Shown piece after piece: positions 29,926-40,559 of a DNA stretch of 64,000 nt. Origin of the DNA: Daphnia carinata (lineage: Eukaryota > Arthropoda > Branchiopoda > Diplostraca > Daphniidae); contig NC_081339.1 of NCBI RefSeq assembly GCF_022539665.2, positions 682,001-746,000 on the forward strand. Direction: 5' to 3'. Position numbers and translations under genes: made by a program. The notes below the pieces were generated by a model. That model made no database searches and was not told the DNA's origin. It saw only the letters and a program-made list of their open reading frames with translations. The number at the start of each line of letters is the position of its first letter. Positions within the stretch are counted from its first letter, which is position 1.

Positions 29926-30468
29926 TTAGTAGAATAAACGTTTAATAAGTTGTTGTTTTTTGGTTGAAGCGAAAAGTAATCGTGCTGATGGCAGTGGTTC
30001 TTCAGGCTCGGTTGTTAATGTTGGTGGAATTTGTATTGGTGAAGGTGAATCTTCCCCCAGTCTGATATCAGGAGTTGGCGGGAAGTCTAGTTCTTCATTG
30101 GTTTTTAATGGCGTCAGTGGTTGGTATCGGATGATTTTCAGTTCTAGTGGATATGGTGATTTTCCCGCTGGAGTCGGTCGAGGATCCCTTGGCTGGTTGG
30201 ACACCTTTCTGAGTGGTATCGGTTTTGGTGGGATGATGTTCCTCGATGGTAGCCGCTCGTTGGAGATAGTAATCTGGATGGGTTGCCTCGTTGGATGCTG
30301 TAGTTGTGACCGTAGTTGGTTCAGCTCTTCCTGGAGGGCTTTATTCTTGGCTCTGATTCTATTTTCCTTCCCCTTTCGGTGGCGTTTAGTAACCTTTTGG
30401 CGGTCCTGAGGTGATGGATAAATGGTTAAGACCCGTAGGTAAAATGAAATACCCGGTTCTATTTAACC
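29926..30468 (-). CDS. Upstream ORF in BEL-2 leader
   Basis: One minus frame stays open for about 180 codons between the PBS and gag, without an obvious ATG near its start. It encodes a basic N-terminal part (KRHRKGKENRIRAK), a helical LQEELNQLRSQLQ segment and a Pro-rich, acidic tail. It ends 30 bp before the gag ATG at 29896. It could be a leader peptide, an N-terminal gag extension lost by frameshift, or chance. No family was recognised. Confidence 0.4.
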
Positions 30469-30607
30469 CGGTAACCCGTACACAAATTTGTGTTGATCGG
30501 ATTCACCGATGTGCACCGTGGCCGTGTATAACGGTCGGTTCACAGGTACGAACCGTTGGCAATAATTGCCCGGTTCTTGGTTGCTCAAAAAATTGAATTC
30601 GCTACCG

Positions 30608-30626
30608 GCTCCGGCTCGAAGGACCA
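30608..30626 (-). promoter_or_regulatory. BEL-2 primer-binding site
   Basis: The minus strand reads TTT then TGGTCCTTCGAGCCGGAGC directly after the LTR. TGGTCCTTCGARCCGGA is a common start of BEL/Pao internal regions. Confidence 0.75.
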
Positions 30627-30629
30627 AAA

Positions 30630-31023
30630 TGTGTAGCTGGATGGCAATGCTTCACTGTGAATTTCGGTACCCGATAGCGTTTCAATTAATTGAGGCTTTG
30701 GCGAACCGTGGGTCGATAAAAATCAACTCGGTTCAAAATAAAGAAAGGTACACAAAAGGAAATACAGGAGAAGGTTCTTTATTTACCATAGAAAAATACA
30801 GAAGAAACTTAGCTCCGATGATCTTGATAACCTGTAGAATACTGACTTATTTAATCTTAAAGACGGTCGGTTTTTATACTGGCGCGTCCTTGCAGTTGCG
30901 TTACAACGTTTCTTAGTTATACAATAAATTCTTAGTATTTGGAGGGGTGAGCGCATGACTCATAGTTGTTTGGAATTGTGTTTTGAGTTCAGCGCCCCCT
31001 CCTGGTAATAATTCGAATCTACA
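30630..31023 (-). repeat. BEL-2 5' LTR
   Basis: By eye this is an identical copy of 24056-24449. It is followed on the right by TTTGC, the target duplication. Confidence 0.95.
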
Positions 31024-31680
31024 TTTGCCATTGGTTGTGTGGACATCATGTGCTTTTTTTCTAACTGGGAAAGGGTTCGACTACCTGAAAAGAGGTTCGA
31101 CTACCTGAAAAAGGTTCAACCTGCCATCGAATCCACTTTTCCCTTTAATTAGTCATTCCAATCCTTCGCATTCCGCAATTTAGAAATCCGTTTCCGCTAT
31201 CATTGACACATTGACGTCAGACGAAAAACAGCTACCGTGAATTACACAATAAACAACAAACAACACAAAACTTTCTGCTGCGATATCTTAATTGGGATAA
31301 GCGATTTAATATAATACACTTATAAAACTCTACATACCTGATTTGCAACCTAAGTTTTACTTTACGATGAACAGGTGATAATTTATTGGACAGTAGTAGT
31401 ATGGTTTAGTGTCAGCTGGTTAATCTCAGCTCGCTCAAAAAACAGCCATTTGGTGAAATTTCTTTCGCTTACATCTGAGCGACTGAAAGCAATGTCAACT
31501 CATTGGTATACAACACTGAATAACTAATGTTTAACATAAAGCTTAGCAAGACGTGTATAACTTTAACCTTTCAATATAACAACTCAATCAGTAATAATAC
31601 AACAAGTAATATTAAATCAGTATTGCAATTAGGGAGCAGTTTCTCAGCATCTGGGAACACATAATTTTGACTGATATTTC
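31024..31680. other. Older repeat right part and AT-rich DNA
   Basis: 31024-31140 continues the CTACCTGAAAAnAGGTT repeat broken by BEL-2. From 31240 to 31680 I see nothing coding. Confidence 0.4.
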
Positions 31681-32760
31681 TAATAGAAAGATTGATTGCG
31701 TTCCAAGGTTTTGTGCAGCCAGTCTATATTTCAATTTCCCAAGAATGAATTCAATTTTCGTACGAGGAATGCTTCATCCACTCATTGCAAAATAAATTGC
31801 ATCTGGATAACGTGTATTACAATGAAATGTGTTTTCCAACATTTCAAAGAATTTTCCTTTCTGTTTTTGACTTTGGTAACAGCAAGTTACTGTGTTCCAA
31901 AATTTTCAGGGAACGTTCCAAGTCTTACCTTCGCAGCAATGTATTTAGTTTTTCAAAAGTGAATTGTTCAAAAAGATGTTGGAACGCAGACTATTTTTTT
32001 GAGGACATGTGTAGCATAAAGATTGACTGCGTATAGTATTTCTTAAAGTGTAATGGTTTGTTTTTAGGCCTGACTGCATTCCAAGTTTTAGAGAAGAGGC
32101 AGCAATATTACAACTTTGATTACCACAATTTCTGTATTCTAATTAGTGAGTAGTTTTCCAACATTTGTGAACATTTATTTTGTGATTTGTTTTTCTAATA
32201 GAAAGATTGACTGTGTCTCAAGGTTTTTTGTGACCGTTCCATGTTCCACCTTCCAAATAATCAATTAAGGTTTTCTAAAGGGAGTGCTTTATTTAAAAAA
32301 TGCCCAGTTAACTCTTTTATGGCTAACACTACATAATGTTTTGCATGATTGTGCAATCCAAGATTTTTATTAATTTTCCCATTTCTGACTGATTTTTCTA
32401 AGACATTGATTGCGCTCTACGATTTAGAGGGCATTCTACATGTTTCACTATCCAAATAAGAAATTTAGGTTTTTTAATTGGAATTGCCCATTAAAATGGT
32501 GGAACACCGACTATTTTTGGGTGAATTTAGTGAGAAAAATGCTGATTGCGTTGAATATGTCTGTAGATGGTGTTGTCTTTCTGAATCTTTGTATTTCTTA
32601 TTTTATATCAGTTGTATTCTCAAAGGCGAAAATGGCCTTCTTTCCAAGTTTGAAAACTTCACTATAAATAGTTATTGTTTAAACACGGAGCTTATTGTTA
32701 TTTTACATAATTATATTTTTATTCTTATTTTTTCCTTTGACCAGAAATACGCCGAGTTCA
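31681..32760 (+). repeat. Diverged protein-like repeat units
   Basis: Cores related to AGAAAGATTGACTGCGT recur near 31686, 32018, 32201, 32399 and 32540. Each is followed by related segments such as TTTCACTATCCAAATAAG and TGGAACACCGACTATTTTTG. Translated, several copies give related peptides (RKIDCVPRF, MFHYPNKKFRF, KWWNTDYFWV). Open frames at 31696-32036 and 32440-32765 are pieces of this. It may be a decayed tandem exon family. No domain was recognised. Confidence 0.4.
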
Positions 32761-33257
32761 TCTAGACTGCAACAACGAAATTCTTCCGTGACGCATACTA
32801 CCGACCAACTGCAATTACAGCTGCACTTCAATATTCAAGTAAGTAAGCATTCCCGAAACTCATCGTCCTCGTACCAGAGGGTTGTTGAATTAAACCCAGC
32901 ACAGAAGAAACTAAGTTCCTTTGAGAGTCCCTTCTATGTTACTGTGGAACATAGTTTCTATGCACAGAAGGTTCGTAGTGAGCTACGCTCTGAGGCCAAA
33001 GATTAAGTAAAGCAGGGAGAAAGAAGAACTTGTGACTTAACAACAGTCCGTCAGTACCGGAGACATAGCGTTAGATATTTCAAGCAGCAACTTAATAAAG
33101 TTTAAGCACTCGGATACGACATTGAGCAACTATCTGGAACAGTGGTGTGTCGTAGAACGGTTGGATTTATTAATGATTGTTTCTATTATTTTGTGCTATT
33201 GTTTGTGTGGACCTCTTAAATCCCTCTGTGATCAACTATTAAGAAACCACGAAGTAT

Positions 33258-33769
33258 GTGGTAATAGAGATGCCACCACGCCGTCAACTGAACGACGCCG
33301 AAAAGGAGGAGAAAAATAGAAAGCAAAGAGAAAAAAGAGCTCAAGAAGCTGCAGAGCCCAACGGAAAGTGTTTAGAAGACAAAAGAGTCAGGGCTAAATA
33401 CCTCCGTGATGATAAAAAACGGAATCTGAATCAAGAAGATCTGGACTGCAGAAATGTTGAAGAGGAAAAGAAAAGAGACTAAGAACCAAAAACGAAACAG
33501 TTAGGCAAGCACGGCTAAACGTTGAGGCCGAAAGACTTGGAGAGGGGAGATCTAATGAACACGAAAAAGTGAAACAAAATAGGCTACGAGAGCAAGCATT
33601 GCGACAGCAAGCTCTGCGTGAAGAAGAAAACGAAGAAGAAAAACCTGCAAGGCTACGTGAGCAAGCCAAACGGCGTGTCTTGATGACACGGCTTCGCAGT
33701 GTCAGATACAACAGGGACACAACCATGCAACTTGGCCCCTTGTTTCGGCAGCTCAAGTCGCAAACTTAA
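33258..33769 (+). CDS. Basic repeat-rich ORF, STPR-like
   Basis: Two plus frames (33258-33482 and 33569-33769) encode highly charged peptide with repeated R/K-E-x-R-A patterns (LNDAEKEEKNRKQREKRAQ, RLREQALRQQALREEENEE). This resembles the 23-residue STPR-type repeats seen in some arthropod proteins and mobile-element ORFs. A frame change at about 33480-33560 separates the halves. It probably belongs to a mobile element rather than a host gene. The assignment is tentative. Confidence 0.35.
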
Positions 33770-33859
33770 ATATGGTACATCACATTGGCAACTATGATTC
33801 TCGCTCAATTCGATCTGTGCCGTATAGAGTGTCGTCCTTTGAACGACAAATTATTGTAG

Positions 33860-34685
33860 ATAAGCGGAGGAAATGCTTGAAGATGGCAGTATAGAAGAAT
33901 CGTTTAGTCCGTTGAGCTCGCCTGTAATTCTTATTCGCAAGGCCAAGACAGGAGATTATCGTTTCTGGTGTCGATTTTTGTCGTCTAAACGCTGTTACGA
34001 AACACGACGTCTATCCTTTGCCAAAGATTAATGATGTTTTAGGCCGACTAGTGAATGCACATTTCTTCTCTTGTCTATATTTAAAAAGTGGTTACTGGCA
34101 AATACCAGTTGCGAAAGAGGACCAAGAGATGATGCGCTTCGTTACTCCCGACGGTCTTTGCCTATTTCCCCCTTATTGTTTGGTCTAAATGAAGCTGCAG
34201 AAACGTTCTGCCGTCCTATGGATATAGCATTGGCTGGATTAAAATGGCACATGCGTTTGGTAAAACGTTCTGTGAACACTTCGTACGTTTAGAATTAATT
34301 ATGATAGCCTTAGAGCGTGCTAATTTGACAGAGAATGCGGAAAAACGTACTTTTGGGACAACCGTACAGTAACAGGAAATATCCAGTCGTTGACTTTGGG
34401 ACTTGTGACAAATTTAAAATCTTTGCGAGGATTTCTCGGTTTTGCGTCTCACTACCGTAGTTTTATCGGTGTTTTTTCACAGTTGACTCAACCTATAGAT
34501 GTTCTTCTTTTAACAAACGCAGAATGAAGATGGACAGAGCGTTAAAAAGAAGCAAAGAATTTAATGACTGTGTGCCTTACCTCAGCTTCTGTCCTTGCAC
34601 ACTGCAACGGCACCCTGGACGTCACCATCCAGACAGATGCCAGTCAAACTAGGCTCGGAGTGGTTTTGTCACAAGATTCAGGGAA
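33860..34685 (+). pseudogene. Gypsy RT/RNase H fragment
   Basis: Plus-strand translation shows ILIRKAKTGDYRFWC, then NAVTKHDVYPLPKINDVLG, then SGYWQIPVAKEDQE. After frame changes LRGFLGFASHYRSFIGVFSQL and TIQTDASQTRLGVVLSQDSGK follow, the RT-RNase H connection and the first RNase H Asp motif. It stops at about 34685, where LTR-like sequence begins. It is likely a scrap of a neighbouring Ty3/Gypsy copy. Confidence 0.72.
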
Positions 34686-34848
34686 GTTATTGTAAACCCC
34701 TCAATTTAACCTTGTAATTTCCTGTATGTGATAATACGTACGTAAAAGTATAAATAATAAACACTTCATGATTGTAACATGTATTTTAGAGTTGTTTCAG
34801 GATTCTGAGAGTTATTCAACTATATACGGGAAAACAAAAACTTTGACA
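34684..34848 (+). repeat. Gypsy-C 5' LTR, left-truncated
   Basis: It matches the last about 155 bp of 46106-46334 with substitutions and indels, and both end in ACA. The first about 77 bp of the LTR are missing. The following ATTGGAGGTCCC offers a PBS. Confidence 0.6.
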
Positions 34849-35089
34849 ATTGGAGGTCCCAACGAGAATAACACTTGTTACCAACAAAAGCTTCTTACCC
34901 GCACTATTTCAGTTTTGTGCTCATCACACACTTAACGAGTTATCAAACTCCACCCGACCAAGGAACACGATCGAATTAAGCAAATGGGCTAGATCGTCCT
35001 ATACAAGAGACTACTCTCAAAGAGAACACCTTATACCCAAACATTGTCGACGAACAATTACCATGGTGTACTAGGAAGGTGAGACAACT

Positions 35090-35769
35090 TTCCTTTTTAC
35101 GGCCTGTCTCGACTGAAGCCTGTTAATAGCCTAACTAAGTTAACAATAAATTTTTTTGTTTAAAAGAAACCCATTATAGTGAGTTAAATTTAATAGCATA
35201 CCGTAACAATCATACTGAAATTTTATAATAAATAAAAATCGACTTGTAGTATTACTATGTAATTAAATCTTTGAAATTAGCAGTTTTGGCCAGTTTGAAG
35301 CTCGCATGTACCTTCGTTTGGTCTTTGGGCAATAATATCTTTTATATTAATCAATAATCAATCTTTTAAACGTTTAGACTCGAAATAATATCTGACTTTT
35401 CCATATTCCATTATTAAAGTTCCCATATTAGAATGCCGAGGGGGTTCACAGAACAGAGGCAGGACATTGCTTAGTTTCACCTTCGCGACACACTCTTTGG
35501 AGGTATCAACGATAAAAATGTGATTAGGTGAATTAAAGTGTTTCGAGACAACTTTTTCAACAGCGTGCGAAGTTCGGTACAGTGGTAGCCTACTGTGACA
35601 AACACTAGTCCTCCTTTAGTTCGAGCACCTGTGTATTCACTTGGTTAATTTTTTTCTTTAGTAACTACGTCGGCCGGCAGGTTGCGCATTCAGAAAAAAA
35701 TTGTCGCATTTTGATCATATAGCCGAAAACATCATATATGAGAAAGTTACCGACTCTTTCTTTTTTGGG
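35090..35769. other. Unassigned AT-rich stretch
   Basis: Sequence between the Gypsy-C leader and the P-like gene. I see no gene. It may be the 3' noncoding part of the P-like element. Confidence 0.3.
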
Positions 35770-37110
35770 CTAGGGCAACTCTCTTACGTAACGCTTCGCC
35801 AGGTGTTCTATTGAATAATCTTTCATTGCTTCCCGTAAGTCGGCAGCATCCTTATTACCCACATTATCTCTGAAATTTTTTAGGAGACAATCCTTGAAGT
35901 TGACGCGCATCCGCAGCTCCTCATCCTTTTCCACATTTGCGTTTCTCAATATGATCTTCGCCGGTGTGTAAAGGGACATCATCCGGATTATATGAAGAAA
36001 TCTTGTCCTGGTAATCACCACAAAATCGTATTTTCGTGAGGAGTGCAATACTAACTGCCGGCGATGGCCTTCCCTCCGTCATCTCGATCACTTTTAACAT
36101 GTTTGCGCGTTCATTCATTATGTCGAATATGTCGTTCATGAGCTTTATAAGCTTTTCAGTAGCTTCTGAACCTAGTAAAATAATGAAAGATATATCGAAA
36201 TATTAAAGTTTAAAGAAGGTATATCTTTGAATAGATGCGATGTTTTATTGTCTTCCCGGAGAAGTTTTGAACTGCCATAGGTTAGAATAAAGTTGTGTGG
36301 CCAGGCTCACCGTCATCTTCTGCCAGGTTAAGGGCAAAATGTGAGCATATTTTAGCTTGGGAATCAATTTCAAACCAAACAACCTTTGATTCTCGTATAT
36401 CCTCTGGTAGAACAGATGGTAGACAGTTTGTCCTGGAAACTGAAGGACACAAAAGTAAATTATTAATATCTATTTATTTTTAGTTTAATCGAAGCACACT
36501 TACTACCTGAAGAATTTTGTGATTGAGGAAATAATGTATGGTGCATTCGATGAGGTGAGGGACATCTATGAAAGCGTAAATCTTGATGTTGTCGTTAAGC
36601 GAGTGTAGGAAATGGTTGATGGCCCCTTTGTCCCCACTCATGTTCATGTTTTTTGGGCTGCCTTATTGCAGGAATGTCCGTCGCAAACGCCATTCTTCAA
36701 TATCGCACCGCAGCGGTAAAGCACTATAATCGCTTTTAAGATGATTTCGCTGAGGATCTTGTAGTTGGCAGCTCCCTTTGATGCAAACCACGCAAAAGGT
36801 TGCACCCAGGAATCGCGAAACGGGCGAAATAATAGCACCAGGACGTGGTCACAAAGTTCTTATTGTGCAACTTCAGCATTTTTTTTACCTGGAGTTGATC
36901 ATCCCGTTCCACTTGGACATTTTTGCATCCCACGTAAGGTCTTTTCTTATTGACATCTCATCCCACATGAGGGTTCCGTATAAGATAAGGTTTTTTTTCT
37001 AATTGGTTTAACACCTTGCCTATGTTTTCCGATGCGAGCTTGTTCAACCCGAAGTAACAATCCAAAGAACTCATCAGCCGGCGAAGTGTAGGCCTACCAG
37101 AATCGGAAAG
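35770..37110 (-). pseudogene. P-element/THAP9-like transposase gene with introns
   Basis: Minus-strand exon-like pieces run in the order of P-element transposases. About 37108-36960 has LRRLMSSLDCYFGLNKLASEN. About 36950-36905 has the EMSIRKDLTWD motif. About 36835-36655 has PFAWFASKGAANYKIL and VCDGHSCNKAA. 36640-36507 has FIDVPHLIECTIHYFL. 36439-36295 ends in LTWQKMTVSLATQ. 36171-35770 has MNDIFDIMNERA. A 67-bp intron (36440-36506) has donor GTAGTAAG and acceptor TTCAG; a further acceptor TTTTACTAG precedes 36171. Frameshifts and stops show it is decayed. The THAP domain is not seen here. Confidence 0.75.
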
Positions 37111-37558
37111 TGGAAGAATCTTGTCCTCTCGAAGGTGATGGTAAGCTTTTTCTGCCTTTCATTCTCAGTAGAAGACATTCAATTAGAAAACTGAATCATA
37201 CCTTATTCCACACTTGAATGCGTTCTTTCCTGGTTCAGCAGCTCCATGTTTTACGTACGTAATTACTACTTGACGCGCCTTAACGAAATAATAATCAATA
37301 GAATTATAAAGCGTCATAGTCATTTCAGACATATATGTATTGTAAGTGACGTTTTTAAATAATATAATTAATAATATTATAATAATCAAAATAATAATAC
37401 AGAAATGTAAAAAAAGATCATACAAGGAAAAAATATTTGTCTTGTTTATTGCCCGTTTAATTATCTTAATTTTTTATTTGTTAATTTTTGGCAATAGTAG
37501 GCAAGGCTAAATATGCTAAAACACAGAGATATGGCGTTAACTAAACGATATCTTTATA

Positions 37559-38560
37559 GGGAGACTGGGGTGTGTTGGGACGTTTTGTTTTCCGGCCATA
37601 TCTTCGACATAAGTTACTCGGTCTTCTTTTTGATTGTGTCAGTATATTGCCTGCTTCTTCCTTTACCTCCATGATTTGTTCCAGATTTTTAAAAGAAATT
37701 ATGTACCGTCTACAGATTTTTAAAGTTTTGAAAAATTTGTGGGAGGAGCCTGTGGTGTTGGGTGATTGGGACACCAGGGTGAGTGATGTGGGACAGCCTC
37801 AGCTTATTATTGTAAAATACATTTTAAAAATTGTAATAAATCAGCAAGTTACTGCTAAATAAACTTTTTATTTTAGAAAAATTTTATTTGCTATTCAGAC
37901 GCCAATGAATAATTTTCCTTATATCATAAGAAATTCCTTATAAACTGATAGGGAAAAAATGAAGGGGCCGGGCTTAGGAAATCGATTACTAAAATCGATT
38001 ATTGGTTGCTAATATTCTGTGAAAAAAAATCTTAGGTGACGTGGGTAACGTTAAAAACTTTACGCAAATGTTGTTTAAAACAATAAATTTAATAACAGGT
38101 AATTTTTTTGCTAATTAGTGTAGGACTATTTTTGTAGCTCCGCCTTCAACCCCGCCTACTACTGTCCCATTTCAAGCACATCTGCTGGTCCAACCAACCC
38201 CAAAAAAGTCTTTTGGTAAAAATACCATTTCGCTCACAAATAATGGTCCTAAATAATTTTTTTTCTGCAAACGTTAAAGAAATCGATAAACAACACGTTT
38301 TTATGTGTAAAATATTAACTACTTGTAGTATTGTGAAGAAAAACGCTAAATGGCGGCGAAAAATTTAAGGAAAAATTTAGTTCTTTTTATTTTCTAAATA
38401 ACTTTTGTATTATTTTAAATATTCGCTTAAAACTTTTGCTTTAAACAGGAAACATATATAGCAATAATATATAATTTTTTTGGAATTTTAAATCAATATT
38501 TACTACTTTTCCTCCAGCTGCTTCACTTCACCCACTGTCCCGGCTCACCCCAGTCTCCCC
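37559..38560. mobile_element. GGGGAGACTGGGG MITE, copy 1
   Basis: A 1,002 bp non-autonomous element bounded by GGGAGACTGGGGTGTGTTGGGAC on the left and the inverse of GGGGAGACTGGGGTGAGCCGGGAC on the right, flanked by TA on both sides. Its interior has no transposase. It carries the palindrome-rich AATCGATTACTAAAATCGATT. TA duplications and long G-rich inverted ends fit a Tc1/mariner-pogo type MITE. It is an inverted copy of 40872-41872. Confidence 0.85.
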
Positions 38561-38959
38561 TATAACATTTAGCAAAGCAGGCATCCATATTCCCCTTATC
38601 CAGGATAGAGAGAAAATCCTGATCTTACTGAGCCCAATTATAGAAATCTAAAATCCTTCACCAGGTTATGCCTAACAAGAAATTCTAACGGACTAAGGAA
38701 ACACCGAAGAACAAGTGATTAACTTCCCAGAAGAGATACTGGTGAAAACAGATATACTAAACAAAACACGAAAACCAATTTGCAGTGAAAGAATCAGACT
38801 TAGGTCTGGCAACTGATGTAAAACATTAATATAGGATGTCACGCCGAAATTAAGCAAAAAGATTATATAGCACACCAAAAGCGTTAAAATTTATTGTTAA
38901 AACCAACATAGAGGTGATGTTAAGTAATAAAACCAAACCAGAAAGTCACAGCCATTTTG

Positions 38960-40140
38960 AAGCAGCAACTGTAATGGTGTCCAAAAAGATGGAGAAAGGC
39001 GTCTGTGTTTGATTATAGGGTTTTTAAAAAATTACTGTCAAAGATAACTACCAGTTACCTAGAATAGATGATATAATTAACACATTTTGAGGGTCAGTTT
39101 ACTTTTCAACATTGGACTTACTAAGTGGTTACTGGCAAACCGAGAAAGAGAAAAAGCGACAAACACAAAACAGACTTCATTTGCGAATTTGGCCAATACG
39201 AGTTTAATCGAATGCCGTTTGATTTAATAAATGTATCAAGCACTTGTCAACGTGCAATTATTAACATCTTAAAATCGGTATTGTACAAATTCGCATTTGT
39301 CTATGTAGAGGATATCATAGTGTTCGGCACGGAGTTACAGAACACTATGATAGTGTTTCAGGAACTCCGTTACAGAACACTATGATAGTGTTTCAGTAAC
39401 TCCGTTACAGAACATTTAAGCAGTGTTTAGGCTTCTAAAAAACGCAGGGCTAAATTTGAAGAGAAAGAAACGTGAATCTTTTAAAGAGTAATTAGATTAT
39501 TTAGCTCATATTGTATAAAAAAAAACCTAAACACCGAGTATGAAAAAGCTAGAAGCAATTATCAAATACCCCGCTTTCAAAAATGTGAAGGAATTAAGCT
39601 CTTTTTTAGGTCTAGTTAGCTACAGAAGAAAATTTATACGGGCTTTTGCTCATAAAGCCCACCAACTAACGAGCGGTCAGTCAATCGTCAGCTAACGAGA
39701 AAATCAGCCGAGCGGAAATGGTAGGAGGAACAAACTGACGCCTTTGACTGTATCAAGCACTGTCTCAGAGCTAGGCCTGATCTAAGTTATCCAGATTTCG
39801 CGCGTGAATTTATATCTACACCGATGCTTCAGGATATGGCATAGGATCTGTCTTGGCCCAGATACAGACTTTGCAACAATCGGCGGATTCAGCGGAGTCC
39901 GGCGAACAGGAACCTCGTGAATCAGACGAAGTAGAAGTCATCATAGCGCATAGCTCTAAACATCTGAACGACAACGAGGCCAAGTGGTCAACCACAGAGA
40001 AAGAAGCTTACACAATCCCCACCGCGATGAACGTGTTTAGGACACATTTATATGGAAGTATGCTTATGTTATTCACTGACAATAGACGTTTAAAATGGCT
40101 AATGAGTAAGACAGAGCCAGCAGGAAGATTGGCTATATAG
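38960..40140 (+). pseudogene. Gypsy-C reverse transcriptase and RNase H
   Basis: The order is VMVSKKDGE, then a decayed CVDYR box, then DNYQLPRIDDI, SGYWQ, then EFNRMPFDLINVSSTCQRAI and FVYVEDIIVF, where the catalytic YxDD reads YVED. RNase H-like pieces follow (DDxS region at 39820-39850, WSTTEKEAYTIPTAMNVFRT at 39990-40040, FTDNRRLKWL at 40075-40105). Two short tandem copies of an AGAACACTATGATAGTGTTTCAG hairpin core lie at 39337-39396. The coding region is broken in many places. Confidence 0.78.
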
Positions 40141-40559
40141 GCACTCAAAATACAAGGATTTGAAATCGTTATTGGAGATCAACCTGGAAAGTCACGCAAA
40201 AATGGTGAAACTCTAAGTCGTATCCCCATAGTGCCAATAGCCAGAGTGGAAACCCGAGCAAGAGAAGGAAAAGAGAAAGCAAGAGAAAATGAAAACAAAA
40301 AGTGAGGGGTCTATAGAAAAAATCGAATGGGTGGAATTGAAGCATGCAGATAATTATTTTCAAGGACTAATCAAGAAAGTAATCGAGGATAGACAAACGG
40401 GTAAAAAGAGTAAAATTACAAGCGAATTCAGAATTAATGGAACAGGCCTATTGACAGATTTACAATAAAGATTAGTGTTATCATGAGAAAAAATAAGGGA
40501 AATTAGAAAAAAATCAGAATTACATGTTAGCAAGACATTTGGGAATAGAAAGAACAATA

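Larger units (their letters stand above)
24056..31023 (-). mobile_element. BEL-2, young BEL/Pao retrotransposon
   Basis: This is a 6.97 kb minus-strand element with 394 bp LTRs that appear identical. A 5-bp target duplication TTTGC sits at 24051-24055 and 31024-31028, the size expected for BEL/Pao. It has a PBS starting TGGTCCTTCGAGCC, a gag-pro-RT-RNase H-integrase frame and a purine tract. The coding frame is open from 29896 to 24386 except for one TAG at 25868-25870. Identical LTRs point to a very recent insertion. Confidence 0.95.

Noticed and set aside
37559..38560. ORFs inside MITE copy 1 as a transposase
   Set aside because: The frame is not kept in copy 2 and no DDE or zinc-finger motif is seen.
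39337..39396. CRISPR-like short repeats
   Set aside because: Only two copies of a short hairpin-prone repeat inside a decayed RT; a local duplication in animal DNA.
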